From: Paenibacillus sp. FSL K6-0276
GTDB lineage: Bacteria; Bacillota; Bacilli; Paenibacillales; Paenibacillaceae
Length of the DNA stretch: 64,000 bases
Direction of reading: 5' to 3'
Assembly: GCF_037977235.1 (NCBI RefSeq)
Contig: NZ_CP150276.1
Location: 1,178,001-1,242,000, forward strand
The notes under the pieces were generated by a model. It ran no database searches and was not told the origin of the DNA. It saw only the letters and a list, made by a program, of their open reading frames with translations. The position numbers and the translations under genes were made by a program. Position 1 is the first letter of the stretch, and every line of letters starts with the position of its first letter. Shown in pieces: positions 1 to 8,935 of the stretch.

Positions 1-777
1 AGTGTATATTCCACTTCAATGGGATTGTTCGCATCGTTAGCATCAGGTATTAGTATTCCTCTAGCCAATGATCTCAAGCTTGGGTGGGAGGGAGCTTTAA
101 TTGTATGGGGAGTTCCGGCAATCATAGCGATCTTGGTCTGGATCCTTCTTCTTAGGTTAAATCCAGCAAAAGGTAATGCAGTAAAAAGCGTAAGTATCAG
201 CGCTAAGCAAATCTGGCGTTCACCACTCGCTTGGAAAATAGCCTTATTCATGGGATTTCAGTCTTCATTATTTTATATAACGATGTCTTGGTTACCTGAA
301 ATCTTATATAACTATGGCATAAGTAGGGGTACAGCAGGCTGGTTACTATCCTTCACACAAATTGTTGGCGTACCTGCTAGTTTTCTTGTTCCTATTCTTG
401 CAGGACGACTACGCTCTCAAGTGTGGATTGCATTCGCATTAGGCATGTGCTCCATTGTTGGTTATGGTGGACTATGGATGGGCTCATCTTATCCAATAAT
501 GATCATAAGTATTATCTTAATTGGTATCGCTTTAGGAGGGAATTTTCCACTGGCCTTAAGTTATATCGGAATTCGTGCCCGAAATGGAAATCAAGCTGCA
601 GAATTATCTGGAATGGCTCAATCAACGGGATACATGCTTGCAGCAATTGGACCTATATTGATCGGGTATTTATACGATATGACCCAGGTGTGGACGATTC
701 CACTTATCACACTGATCGTTATTTCTGGAGTCGTGATGACGTTTGGAATGTTGTCTGGTCGAAATGAGTATGTATAA
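1..777 (+). CDS. MFS transporter, CynX/NimT type, 5'-truncated by window edge
   Basis: The reading frame is open from base 1, so this is the C-terminal part (about 258 residues) of a longer protein. It is very hydrophobic, with about seven membrane segments. The stretch around SWLPEILYNYGIS followed by a GWLLS helix resembles the CynX/YycB (cyanate/nitroimidazole) branch of the major facilitator superfamily. Such carriers move small anions or nitrogen compounds through the cytoplasmic membrane. Its place beside a PucR regulator and a ureide-type operon suggests a nitrogenous substrate, but that is inference. It converges on the pucR-type gene. Family assignment is fairly sure; the substrate is unknown. 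Confidence 0.8.
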   Translation, partial: SVYSTSMGLFASLASGISIPLANDLKLGWEGALIVWGVPAIIAILVWILLLRLNPAKGNAVKSVSISAKQIWRSPLAWKIALFMGFQSSLFYITMSWLPEILYNYGISRGTAGWLLSFTQIVGVPASFLVPILAGRLRSQVWIAFALGMCSIVGYGGLWMGSSYPIMIISIILIGIALGGNFPLALSYIGIRARNGNQAAELSGMAQSTGYMLAAIGPILIGYLYDMTQVWTIPLITLIVISGVVMTFGMLSGRNEYV

Positions 778-799
778 ACATGAACAAGTAGTAAATTAT

Positions 800-853
800 G
801 CTCCCCATACGGTAGACAGGTGAAATAATTAAACCTGCTGCTGTAAGAGGAGC
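800..853. terminator. Nested hairpin between convergent genes
   Basis: An outer GCTCC/GGAGC stem encloses an inner CAGGT/ACCTG stem. It lies between the converging MFS and PucR genes, so it probably ends transcription from one or both sides. The T-run is weak (TTATTTAT on the plus side, AT-rich on the minus side). Confidence 0.4.
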
Positions 854-863
854 TTATTTATAC

Positions 864-2558
864 TCAAATCGTTTTATTTAAAATACTAAATATCTTTAAT
901 GCTAATTGAATTCGCAGTAATTCTTCGGAATGCTTTAAGTCCAGATTTAGTATTTCCTTTATTTTCTCAATTCGATAGATAAGCGTGTTTCTGTGCAAAA
1001 ACATGGCCTTTGAAGTTTCCGTGACATTAAGATTGTTAATAAAGTAATTTTCTAAAGTTAACATATAACTTGTACCATGTAATTGATCATGATCAAACAC
1101 TTTACCTAGACACTTTCGGAAAAATTCTTCTAATGCAACGACTTTGATATTTGCTTCCAACAGGTGGTAAACCGAATAATCTTCGAAATGTGAGACCTTG
1201 TTTTGAAGGTTTTTTTGTTGCATCAATTTAATCATTTCGTTCGCCTCAGAAAAGCTTTTATGTAACGAGCTTATTGTACTGTATTGCTGACCAATGCCTA
1301 TTAAGAGCGTTTCCTTCGTTCTTTGAATAAGTACCTCGAGTAGTTCATTTGCATATAGCTTGGCATCACTAATCGAAACAGGAGGTTTTTCTTCATTTTG
1401 TCCTACTAGAATGATGACTCTATTATTTCTATAAAAGCACTTAATTTCTCCAATCGCTTGATGCGACAAGTCATAAATGATATCCACACACTTTTTTGCA
1501 ATGGACTCCATTTTGTACTTTCCAATAATCATATCTTCAAACTTGTCTGCTTCATTCATTTCAATATTTATCACCATACTGTAATACATATAGCTCGGAT
1601 TTAATCCATGTAAATAACATAAGGTTTGCAGCGCTTCATGAGATGATATTTTCCCCGAGAGTAAATCATCAATGGAGTCCTGCTTAATTCGTATTTCAAG
1701 TTCGCTAATTTCCTTAGCTTTTATCAGTTCGAGTGCCATGATGGTGGAGGCTTGCTGCAAAATAATGTAATCAAATTCAGATAGTTCTTGCACCGTCTGC
1801 CAAATAACAATGTATCCATAAATATAGTTGGAAGCAGCGACAGGAATAACTGGACATTTTATTTCAGCGCCTTCTGAATGATAAATCCTCTTAATAGACT
1901 TTTTCATTTCATTTAGATTTGTAGGAATGGTATCGATGAACTCTTTATTAAAAACAGGCTGTTGATTTGAAAAATCAAGATAATACTCGAGAGGACTGTT
2001 GTTCTTCGCATGTTCTGTGTGATGCAATAATCGCCAATCCTTGTCAACGATAATAATAGGATTACTGATCGTTTCGGATAACATGGAAGTTATTTTTGCA
2101 ATACCGCCGCCTTCAAGTGTAATTTTGAAGAACAAGTTATGTACATCTAAAGTTTTTCTATTGAGCAAATCATATCTTCCGGAAACCTTCTCATTAATGA
2201 TCGAGATCACGTTTGAAAGTGTATATTCAAAAGGCAGTTCTAGAAGTGGTAACCCATACTTATTAGCTTCATCAATCATGTTCTGAGGAAGCTTGTCAAA
2301 GTACCGCTTCATTTTCACAACCAATCCTGAACAGTTAAGCTCTGCAAGTTCCTTAATAATTCGATTTTGTAATTCTACATTATTTTTGAAGATATAGCCT
2401 GTTGATAAAAGTAGTTCGTTTGGTGAAAGCCAGTCAAAGGCATCGGGATTCTCAATAATGTTAACGATGGATATGGATTTATCAATTCCTTGTTCTCCAG
2501 CAACAATCTTTATTCCCTCTATAGCCTTGATTTTCATTAAGTCTTTAACGGTTAGCAA
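864..2558 (-). CDS. PucR family transcriptional regulator
   Basis: This 564-residue protein has the two-ended layout of the PucR/CdaR regulators. An N-terminal PucR sensing domain (about residues 8-125, starting TVKDLMKIKAIEG) is followed by a long middle region and a C-terminal helix-turn-helix (about 505-550, containing MFLHRNTLIYRIEKI). Family members activate purine, allantoin or other nitrogen catabolic genes. The start is TTG, chosen because GAGGAG stands 11 nt upstream and no better ATG is available. The gene diverges from the DUF2877-FdrA operon, which is its likely target; TTGGTT-type boxes in the shared 260-bp spacer fit this. The effector is unknown. Confidence 0.9.
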   Translation of the reverse strand: MLTVKDLMKIKAIEGIKIVAGEQGIDKSISIVNIIENPDAFDWLSPNELLLSTGYIFKNNVELQNRIIKELAELNCSGLVVKMKRYFDKLPQNMIDEANKYGLPLLELPFEYTLSNVISIINEKVSGRYDLLNRKTLDVHNLFFKITLEGGGIAKITSMLSETISNPIIIVDKDWRLLHHTEHAKNNSPLEYYLDFSNQQPVFNKEFIDTIPTNLNEMKKSIKRIYHSEGAEIKCPVIPVAASNYIYGYIVIWQTVQELSEFDYIILQQASTIMALELIKAKEISELEIRIKQDSIDDLLSGKISSHEALQTLCYLHGLNPSYMYYSMVINIEMNEADKFEDMIIGKYKMESIAKKCVDIIYDLSHQAIGEIKCFYRNNRVIILVGQNEEKPPVSISDAKLYANELLEVLIQRTKETLLIGIGQQYSTISSLHKSFSEANEMIKLMQQKNLQNKVSHFEDYSVYHLLEANIKVVALEEFFRKCLGKVFDHDQLHGTSYMLTLENYFINNLNVTETSKAMFLHRNTLIYRIEKIKEILNLDLKHSEELLRIQLALKIFSILNKTI

Positions 2559-2631
2559 TTTTCGGCACGCTCCTCAGACACACTTTTAACACATTCGCTT
2601 GTATAACATGCACAAATAGGATGCACTGTTT

Positions 2632-2637
2632 TTGGTT
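2632..2637 (+). promoter_or_regulatory. Possible PucR box 1
   Basis: TTGGTT preceded by a T-run, in the spacer between the regulator and its divergent operon. B. subtilis PucR binds sites containing TTGGTTAA, as I recall. The match is short, so it is suggestive only. Confidence 0.3.
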
Positions 2638-2681
2638 CGCTTAAACGATGACGATCCCCACTACTATATTATATATTAAGT

Positions 2682-2698
2682 GCGTAAGGTAATTACGC
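2682..2698. promoter_or_regulatory. Inverted repeat, candidate operator
   Basis: GCGTAA, five bases, then TTACGC: a perfect 6-bp inverted repeat near the middle of the divergent pucR / ureide operon spacer. Flanking AAG and CTT extend the symmetry weakly. It could bind PucR or another dimeric regulator. Confidence 0.4.
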
Positions 2699-2720
2699 TT
2701 ATAGTTACTATTGTACGATG

Positions 2721-2733
2721 TAACCAAATTATA
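2721..2733 (-). promoter_or_regulatory. Possible PucR box 2
   Basis: On the minus strand the bases read AATTTGGTTA, matching seven bases of the TTGGTTAA core attributed to B. subtilis PucR. It lies about 95 nt upstream of the first operon gene, a plausible activator position. Confidence 0.35.
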
Positions 2734-2822
2734 TTATTCAATCCATTTATTCAACTTTAGAAGTGAAAAGGAGGTCAATCACCTTTTTGAAAATATAAGG
2801 AATTAAAACAGAGGTGACTCTA

Positions 2823-3689
2823 GTGAGACTTGCAAAATACGGTGATGGCGATTTTATTCAGCGAATAATTCATCATAAGTTTCATGGTTTTGTTCATAGC
2901 ACGTTTAATCGTACACTCAATATTCAATGTTTGGATAGTGGAGATTTGTATACTATTGCGTGTAAAGGAATAGATAATGCTCCTAATACACTTATTATTG
3001 ACTTAGACAGCTTTGAAGAAGCAGATGTTGTAGTGAATGATAATGTAAGTTCAGATCATTCGATTCTAACGATTGCTAATAAGATGTCTATAACACTGGA
3101 CGGTGCTATGAAATGGAATTGTGTATTGCCCATCTACCCTGCAGAAACTGATGTCTTAAAAATGAATGTATTCACAATGAAGCAATATATCAATCTCCAC
3201 GGAAATAACAGCAGATTTGAAAGGGCTTTCAAAAGTGGTAATCCTTTTGACGATGAAATGTCTAAAATGCTTAATGAACGGACGCAGTTACTTGTATTGG
3301 AATTGCAAAACAAGCGAATGTCTACTGCAATCACACATGCAACTTCACTCATAGGCCTTGGACCAGGCTTAACACCAGCCGGCGATGATTTCTTGGTGGG
3401 ATTGTTTACCGTCTTCAACATCGAGAATAATCGATACTTTTCACACAAATCGTTTTGTGAAGAAGTCGTCTTACATGCGAAGCCTTTAACCAATGACATC
3501 AGCTATATGGCATTAGCTAAAGCAGCAGTTGGTCTGGTAAGAGAGTCCATTAGTGACTTAATGGAGGCTTTATTTAGAGGTAGCGAAGAGGAATTAAAAT
3601 TGTCTTTACGTAGGGTATTGGCTATAGGATCCACTTCGGGTACAGATATAGCCCTAGGAATTGTTGCAGGGCTGGAAATGAACATGTAA
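2823..3689 (+). CDS. DUF2877 protein (YahE/AllH family), transcarbamoylase subunit candidate
   Basis: This 288-residue protein carries the family signature GLGPGLTPAGDDFLVG (about residues 176-191). In E. coli the DUF2877 protein AllH works with FdrA (AllF) and AllG as the oxamate carbamoyltransferase of allantoin breakdown; YahE is its uncharacterised paralogue. I chose GTG at 2823 because the GAGGTG ribosome site (2811-2816) lies 6 nt before it and overlaps the earlier in-frame GTG at 2814. It is the first gene of the operon and is followed at once by fdrA. The family call is firm; the substrate of this complex is not known. Confidence 0.85.
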   Translation: MRLAKYGDGDFIQRIIHHKFHGFVHSTFNRTLNIQCLDSGDLYTIACKGIDNAPNTLIIDLDSFEEADVVVNDNVSSDHSILTIANKMSITLDGAMKWNCVLPIYPAETDVLKMNVFTMKQYINLHGNNSRFERAFKSGNPFDDEMSKMLNERTQLLVLELQNKRMSTAITHATSLIGLGPGLTPAGDDFLVGLFTVFNIENNRYFSHKSFCEEVVLHAKPLTNDISYMALAKAAVGLVRESISDLMEALFRGSEEELKLSLRRVLAIGSTSGTDIALGIVAGLEMNM

Positions 3690-3704
3690 ATGGGAGGTAC
3701 AAGT

Positions 3705-5252
3705 ATGACTGTTCAAGTTTTAGTAAAACCAAACACTTATATCGATTCCGTATCTTTGATGTCACTCTCAACAAAAGCGAATCAGATCGAAATCGTAGAA
3801 CAAGCCATTATTGCAATGGGTACTGAAATGAATAAAGAGGTCATTAGAAATGTGGGCTTGATGACACCTGAAGTGGAAAGTGCCAAAACAAGTGACTTAG
3901 TGATTATTGTGAAGGCTGCCTCAGAAGAGCTGTGTGAGGGCGCTTTCGAAAGTATCAATGAATTATTAACGAAGAAGAAAGATTCATCTAAAGGAAAGAG
4001 TGAGGTTAAATACTCAACCATTACCTCAGCTGTAAACGGTATTCCTGAAGCTAATTTAGCGATTATTGCTGTAAATGGGAGTTACGCTCCTAGAGAAGCA
4101 AGAAAAGCTCTTGAAAATAATCTTCACGTCATGTTATTTAGCGACAATGTAAGTATTGAAGATGAAATTCAATTAAAGACTTTAGCACAAGAAAAAGGCT
4201 TGTTAATGATGGGACCAGACTGTGGTACTGCGATTATTGGTAATGTCGCTTTATGCTTTGCAAATGCCGTGAGAAAAGGCAATATCGGGATCGTTGGCGC
4301 ATCAGGAACAGGTAGCCAAGAGGTAACGGTTCGTATTCATGAATTTGGCGGTGGAATCACACAGTTGATCGGTACGGGCGGTAGAGATCTAAGTGAAGAA
4401 GTTGGCGGCATTATGATGCTGGCTGGAATTAAAGCGTTAGAAGAGGACGATGCAACAAAGGTTATTGTCCTTGTATCTAAACCTCCAGCACCAAGTGTAG
4501 AAGAGAAAGTACTAGCACAAATTAAACAATGTAAAAAACCAGTTGTGGTTTGGTTTGTGGGTGGGAATGAAGAAAAGGTCACCCAAGCTGGCGGTCACTT
4601 TGCAAAAATGTCAAAAGAAGCTGCACTTAAGGCGGTACTTTTAGCTGGAGCAGACGAATCCAAGCTTAACAAACGAGCGTTAAATCTTCCGCTTATTGAA
4701 GAAGTACGTGCGAAGTTAAATCCTGAGCAAAAATATATCCGTGGACTATTTAGTGGCGGTACGCTCTGTGATGAAGCGATGCACATTGCTATGGAGAAAT
4801 TCGACAATGTCTACAGTAACATTCAGAGAGAGCCTGAATATCGCTTAAAAGACGTTAGAGTAAGCCAAGATCATACCTTTATTGATTTTGGAGACGATCA
4901 ATTTACACAAGGTAAGCCACATCCAATGATAGATCCATCTACTCGGATTGAAAGATTTATTCAAGAAGCGAAAGATCCTTCTGTTGGTGTCATTGTTATG
5001 GACTTTGTTCTAGGCTTCGGAGCACACGAAGATCCTGTAGGCGCAATGCTTCCAGCGATTATCGAAGCGAAGCAAGTAGCTGAAGAAGAAGGTAGACATC
5101 TGGAGGTTATTGGATACATTCTTGGAACCGAGCTAGATAGTCAAAATATTGAGGGTCAAATTAATAAATTGTTAGCTTCTGGTGCTACACACGCTAGCAG
5201 CAGTCAGAACGCAGGTCTACTAGCAAGAGAATTTGTTGTGAAAGGAGAATAG
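3705..5252 (+). CDS. fdrA: FdrA/YahF family protein (acyl-CoA-synthetase-like fold)
   Basis: A 515-residue member of the FdrA family, related to succinyl-CoA synthetase alpha/beta subunits. A nucleotide-fold segment with GPDCGTAIIG (about 169-178) and IGIVGASGTGSQE (about 195-207) is followed by a ligase-type half containing SGGTLCDEA (about 352-360). With DUF2877 and DUF1116 partners it probably transfers a carbamoyl group from a ureido substrate to phosphate. The start at 3705 follows GGGAGGT at 3692-3698; an in-frame ATG at 3690 overlaps that site. The length equals E. coli YahF as I recall it and is shorter than FdrA (about 555 aa). It lies 2 nt before the next gene. Confidence 0.88.
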   Translation: MTVQVLVKPNTYIDSVSLMSLSTKANQIEIVEQAIIAMGTEMNKEVIRNVGLMTPEVESAKTSDLVIIVKAASEELCEGAFESINELLTKKKDSSKGKSEVKYSTITSAVNGIPEANLAIIAVNGSYAPREARKALENNLHVMLFSDNVSIEDEIQLKTLAQEKGLLMMGPDCGTAIIGNVALCFANAVRKGNIGIVGASGTGSQEVTVRIHEFGGGITQLIGTGGRDLSEEVGGIMMLAGIKALEEDDATKVIVLVSKPPAPSVEEKVLAQIKQCKKPVVVWFVGGNEEKVTQAGGHFAKMSKEAALKAVLLAGADESKLNKRALNLPLIEEVRAKLNPEQKYIRGLFSGGTLCDEAMHIAMEKFDNVYSNIQREPEYRLKDVRVSQDHTFIDFGDDQFTQGKPHPMIDPSTRIERFIQEAKDPSVGVIVMDFVLGFGAHEDPVGAMLPAIIEAKQVAEEEGRHLEVIGYILGTELDSQNIEGQINKLLASGATHASSSQNAGLLAREFVVKGE

Positions 5253-5254
5253 TC

Positions 5255-6682
5255 ATGAGTAAAATCAATGAACTTTTTACGAATAAACTAAATGTCATTA
5301 ATGTAGGCATTGAGAATTTCAGAGATGATTTGTTTAAACAAAACGCGAGTGTAACTCACTTGGATTGGACGCCGCCAGGCAGAGGGAATCCAGAATTAAT
5401 TGCTGCGCTTGATAAGCTTGAAGATCCAAGCGTAACAGATAAGATCGAAGCTGCTAACAAGGCGGCCGTTGAGAGAATTATTAACTCGCAACCGGTACTG
5501 ATTGGCTTTGACCAAGCGATTAATGTAGTTCCTGGTATGACGAAAAATACGATTTTACATGCTGGCCCACCAATCACTTGGGACAAAATGAATGGTCCGA
5601 TGAAGGGCGCAGTAACAGGGGCCATTGTATTTGAAGGACTTGCCCCCAATATTGAAGAAGCAGCTGAACTAGCCGCGTCGGGAGAGATTATCTTCTCGCC
5701 ATGTCATGAACATAACTGTGTAGGTTCCATGGCTGGTGTAACATCGGCTTCCATGTTTATGCATATTGTTGAGAATAGAACCTATGGAAATATTGCTTAT
5801 ACAAATTTAAGTGAGCAGATGTCCAAAATCCTTCGTATGGGTGCCAATGACGAGAGTGTTATCCATCGTTTGATTTGGATGCGTGATGTATTAGGTCCTA
5901 TTTTAAGAGATGCGATGAAACTAAGTCCAAATGGAATTGATTTGCGCTTAATGCTGTCACAAGCGCTTCATATGGGCGACGAATGTCATAACCGAAATGT
6001 AGCTGGAACAACCCTGCTCATTCAAGCGCTAACGCCTTATATTATCCAAACGAATTTCACTGTTGAACAGAAAAAAGAAGTGTTTGAATTCGTTAGCAGC
6101 AGCGACTATTTCTCAGGTCCGACATGGATGGCGCTTTGTAAATGTGCCCTTGATGCTGCTCATGGCATTGAGAATAGTACAATTGTTACCACAATGGCTC
6201 GTAACGGAGTGGAATTCGGTATTCGCGTGAGTGGAATAGCTGGAAACGTGTGGTTTACAGGTCCTGCACAACAAGTTATTGGTCCTATGTTTGCTGGATA
6301 CAAACCAGAAGATTCTGGTCTTGATATTGGTGACAGTGCGATCACAGAGACCTATGGAATTGGTGGATTTGCTATGGCAACTGCACCAGCCATTGTTTCG
6401 CTTGTGGGTGGTACCGTTGATGATGCAATCAGCTACACCACAAAAATGGCAGAAATCACAACAATAGAGAATCCTAACGTGACGATTCCAATGCTTGACT
6501 TTATAGGTATTCCAACAGGTATTGATATTCAAAAAGTCATTCAAACAGGAATTATGCCGATTATTAATACAGCCATTGCACATAAAGATGCAGGAATTGG
6601 AATGATTGGTGCGGGTATCGTTAACCCTCCAATTGAAGCATTTGAAAAAGCATTACTTGCATTAAGTGAAGAAATTAAATAA
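5255..6682 (+). CDS. DUF1116 protein (YahG/AllG family)
   Basis: A 475-residue DUF1116 protein. The N-terminus (about 8-60) reads NVINVGIENF then LDWTPPGRGNPEL, a small module that in E. coli FdrA sits at the C-terminus, as I recall, and in YahG at the N-terminus. The main domain has HAGPPITWDKM (about 102-112), a CHEHNCVG segment (about 150) and GDSAITETYGIGG (about 359-371). AllG is a subunit of oxamate carbamoyltransferase; this one is closer in layout to YahG. ATG at 5255 is preceded by AAAGGAGA. It is co-transcribed with fdrA. Family firm, reaction inferred. Confidence 0.87.
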   Translation: MSKINELFTNKLNVINVGIENFRDDLFKQNASVTHLDWTPPGRGNPELIAALDKLEDPSVTDKIEAANKAAVERIINSQPVLIGFDQAINVVPGMTKNTILHAGPPITWDKMNGPMKGAVTGAIVFEGLAPNIEEAAELAASGEIIFSPCHEHNCVGSMAGVTSASMFMHIVENRTYGNIAYTNLSEQMSKILRMGANDESVIHRLIWMRDVLGPILRDAMKLSPNGIDLRLMLSQALHMGDECHNRNVAGTTLLIQALTPYIIQTNFTVEQKKEVFEFVSSSDYFSGPTWMALCKCALDAAHGIENSTIVTTMARNGVEFGIRVSGIAGNVWFTGPAQQVIGPMFAGYKPEDSGLDIGDSAITETYGIGGFAMATAPAIVSLVGGTVDDAISYTTKMAEITTIENPNVTIPMLDFIGIPTGIDIQKVIQTGIMPIINTAIAHKDAGIGMIGAGIVNPPIEAFEKALLALSEEIK

Positions 6683-6718
6683 GAAGAGGGTCCTAACTTG
6701 TATAGGACCGCTATTCTT
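6681..6718 (+). terminator. Intra-operon hairpin
   Basis: A 7-bp stem GGTCCTA/TAGGACC (6689-6709) sits inside a further AAGAA/TTCTT pairing. No T-run follows, so this may be a partial attenuator or mRNA-stabilising structure separating the three enzyme genes from the ankyrin gene and what follows. Confidence 0.45.
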
Positions 6719-6769
6719 ATTTCGAATTAGACGAACATCTCGTGCTAGGTTGTGAGGGAGTGAATAATT

Positions 6770-7930
6770 TTGGATAATCTATCCTTGAATACAAAACTTA
6801 TTGAGGCGAGTGAACAGGGAGAACTGACTTTTGTTGAGAAACTGTTAGACGAAGGTGCCAGCATTGATTATAAAGATGCTGCGGGACGAACAGCGTTAAT
6901 GGCGGCAACTCAAAACAATCAAATCGCTATTGCTAAAAGTTTAATAGAGGCAGGAAGTGACGTAAACACAAGAGATATTACACAACTATCACCGTTTATT
7001 TGCTCAGCAGCAAATGGTTTTTATGAAATCCTGCGTCTCATGATTGCTGGTGGAGCTGATTTGAAAAGCGTTAATCGTTTTGGAGGAACAGCACTGTTAC
7101 CATCGAGTGAAAAAGGTTATTTGAAAACCGTAGAGGTGTGTATTGATGCTGGGGTTCCAGTGAATCATGTCAACAACTTAGGCTGGTCAGCCCTGCTTGA
7201 GGCAGTCATATTGGGGAATGGTGGTCGATTATATTCTGACATTATTGAAGCGCTGGTTCATGCGGGGGCAGATGTGCATTTGCCTGATCGAGATGGGCTC
7301 TCATCCCTACAACGTGCTGAAGAGAACGGTCAGTATAAAGTCGTGAAGATTCTAGAAAAAAGCATTCAAGCAAATAACGAATATGTGAAGCAGGCAAAGG
7401 CTCTTGCTAAAAATGATCAATATGAAGAAGCCATATCCGTCATTAACAGAGCGTTGGAATTGGACCCTAACAACCTGGACTTCATCTATTATAAAGGTTA
7501 TTTCTTGCAAGAATTAAAGAGATACGAAGAGGCACTTTATTGCTATGAAAGCGTTTTATCGATTGATCCTGCTAATTTAGAATGTTATTTTTACACAGCA
7601 AATTGTTTAAGACTGTGGAACAAACCGGAGGAAGCTCTTCAGGAATATGATAAAGCATGTGAGCTAGCGCCTAATGAAACGTTCTATCGCTACCACAAAT
7701 CCAATTATTTAAGAGAACTTGGGCGACATGAAGAAGCAGTTGTCGAGATGGATAAACTGCTAGCACTTCAGCCGAATAGATATGACTTCTCCTTCCATAA
7801 GGCGAACAGTCTAAGATCGCTAGGTAAGCATGAAGAAGCCATTGAGGCCATCGAGAACGCGATTAAGAATGATCCAACCAATCCGTTATACCATTCACAC
7901 AAAAAGCAATCCCTTGAATTAATCGGTTAG
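6770..7930 (+). CDS. Ankyrin-repeat / TPR fusion protein in the ureide operon
   Basis: A 386-residue soluble protein. Residues 1-200 contain about five ankyrin repeats (for example GRTALMAATQNNQIAIAKSL, a shorter FGGTALLPSSEKGYLKTVE, then GWSALLEA), and residues 205-386 contain about five tetratricopeptide repeats (YEEAISVINRALELDP and similar). Both are protein-binding scaffolds; no catalytic motif is seen. The start is TTG at 6770 with GAGGGAG 9 nt upstream. It lies between the DUF1116 and carbamate kinase genes. E. coli yahD, beside yahEFGI, is also an ankyrin protein, so the link is conserved across phyla. It may assemble or regulate the transcarbamoylase; that is inference. Confidence 0.85.
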   Translation: MDNLSLNTKLIEASEQGELTFVEKLLDEGASIDYKDAAGRTALMAATQNNQIAIAKSLIEAGSDVNTRDITQLSPFICSAANGFYEILRLMIAGGADLKSVNRFGGTALLPSSEKGYLKTVEVCIDAGVPVNHVNNLGWSALLEAVILGNGGRLYSDIIEALVHAGADVHLPDRDGLSSLQRAEENGQYKVVKILEKSIQANNEYVKQAKALAKNDQYEEAISVINRALELDPNNLDFIYYKGYFLQELKRYEEALYCYESVLSIDPANLECYFYTANCLRLWNKPEEALQEYDKACELAPNETFYRYHKSNYLRELGRHEEAVVEMDKLLALQPNRYDFSFHKANSLRSLGKHEEAIEAIENAIKNDPTNPLYHSHKKQSLELIG

Positions 7931-7961
7931 ATCATAAAAATTGCAACATAGGAGGCACTAA

Positions 7962-8912
7962 ATGGAAGAAATTGTAATCGTTGCTATTGGCGGGAACTCA
8001 TTGGTCAAGGAAAATGGCCTGGATTCGATTCATGACCAATCTGAAGCAGTAAAAGAAGTTGTCGTTAATATTGTTGATATGGTTCAAGAGGGCTACAATG
8101 TCGTCGTTACACACGGTAATGGACCACAAGTAGGATTTGGACTAAGAAGATCTGAAATTGCACATGAAATTGCAGGTATGTCTCCTGTTCCACTAGTGAA
8201 TTGTGGAGCCGATACACAAGGTGGGATAGGTTATTTAATCCAACAAGCTTTAATTAACGAATTTGCAGTTAGAGGGATCAATAAGAATGTTGCTACAGTT
8301 ATTACGCAAGTTGAAGTAAGTTCAGAAGACCCTAATTTCAAGAATCCGACGAAACCAGTTGGATCCTTCTTTTCCCTAGAACAAGCTGAAGAAATGAAAA
8401 AAGAACATCCTGAATGGAGTTTTGTAGAAGACTCTGGCCGAGGGTATCGTAGAGTGGTTCCATCACCAAGACCTATAGATATTGTGGAGAAAGATGCGAT
8501 TAAGTCATTAATCGAAGGGGGCTTTGTCGTTGTCGCTGCGGGTGGTGGAGGTATCGCAGTCGTGAAGTCTGATGATAATACGTACAAAGGTATTGATGCA
8601 GTAATCGATAAGGATTTTGCTACGAGTCTTTTAGCAGAACAAATCCATGCGGAGACGTTGATTATTACAACGGGAGTTTCTAGAGTTTGCATCAACTATG
8701 GTAAGCCGAATCAAAAGGAACTCTCCAAAATGACGGTTGATGAAACCAAACAATATGTGCTAGAAAATCACTTTCCAGCAGGAAGCATGCTGCCTAAAAT
8801 TGAGGCGAGTTTAAGCTTCTTAGAGAAAAGCGGAACGCGAGTTATTATTACGAATCCGGAAAGCTTGAAAGATGCGATCAATGAAAAAGCAGGCACTCAT
8901 ATCGTGAAGTAA
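7962..8912 (+). CDS. arcC: Carbamate kinase
   Basis: A 316-residue amino-acid-kinase-fold enzyme with AIGGNSL (6-12) for phosphate binding, THGNGPQVG (about 49-57) and a VVAAGGGGIAV segment (about 190-200) typical of carbamate kinases. It converts carbamoyl phosphate plus ADP into ATP, ammonia and carbon dioxide. In this operon it would harvest carbamoyl phosphate from the FdrA/DUF1116/DUF2877 complex, as AllK and (presumably) YahI do in E. coli. ATG at 7962 has AGGAGG upstream. No arginine deiminase genes are nearby, so a ureide role is more likely than arginine fermentation. Confidence 0.92.
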   Translation: MEEIVIVAIGGNSLVKENGLDSIHDQSEAVKEVVVNIVDMVQEGYNVVVTHGNGPQVGFGLRRSEIAHEIAGMSPVPLVNCGADTQGGIGYLIQQALINEFAVRGINKNVATVITQVEVSSEDPNFKNPTKPVGSFFSLEQAEEMKKEHPEWSFVEDSGRGYRRVVPSPRPIDIVEKDAIKSLIEGGFVVVAAGGGGIAVVKSDDNTYKGIDAVIDKDFATSLLAEQIHAETLIITTGVSRVCINYGKPNQKELSKMTVDETKQYVLENHFPAGSMLPKIEASLSFLEKSGTRVIITNPESLKDAINEKAGTHIVK

Positions 8913-8935
8913 TTTAAGCGAGGGGAAGTGTAGAT

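Noticed and set aside
796-860. Nested hairpin considered as a riboswitch
   Set aside because: It is at the 3' ends of two convergent genes, not in a leader, and matches no class I can recall.
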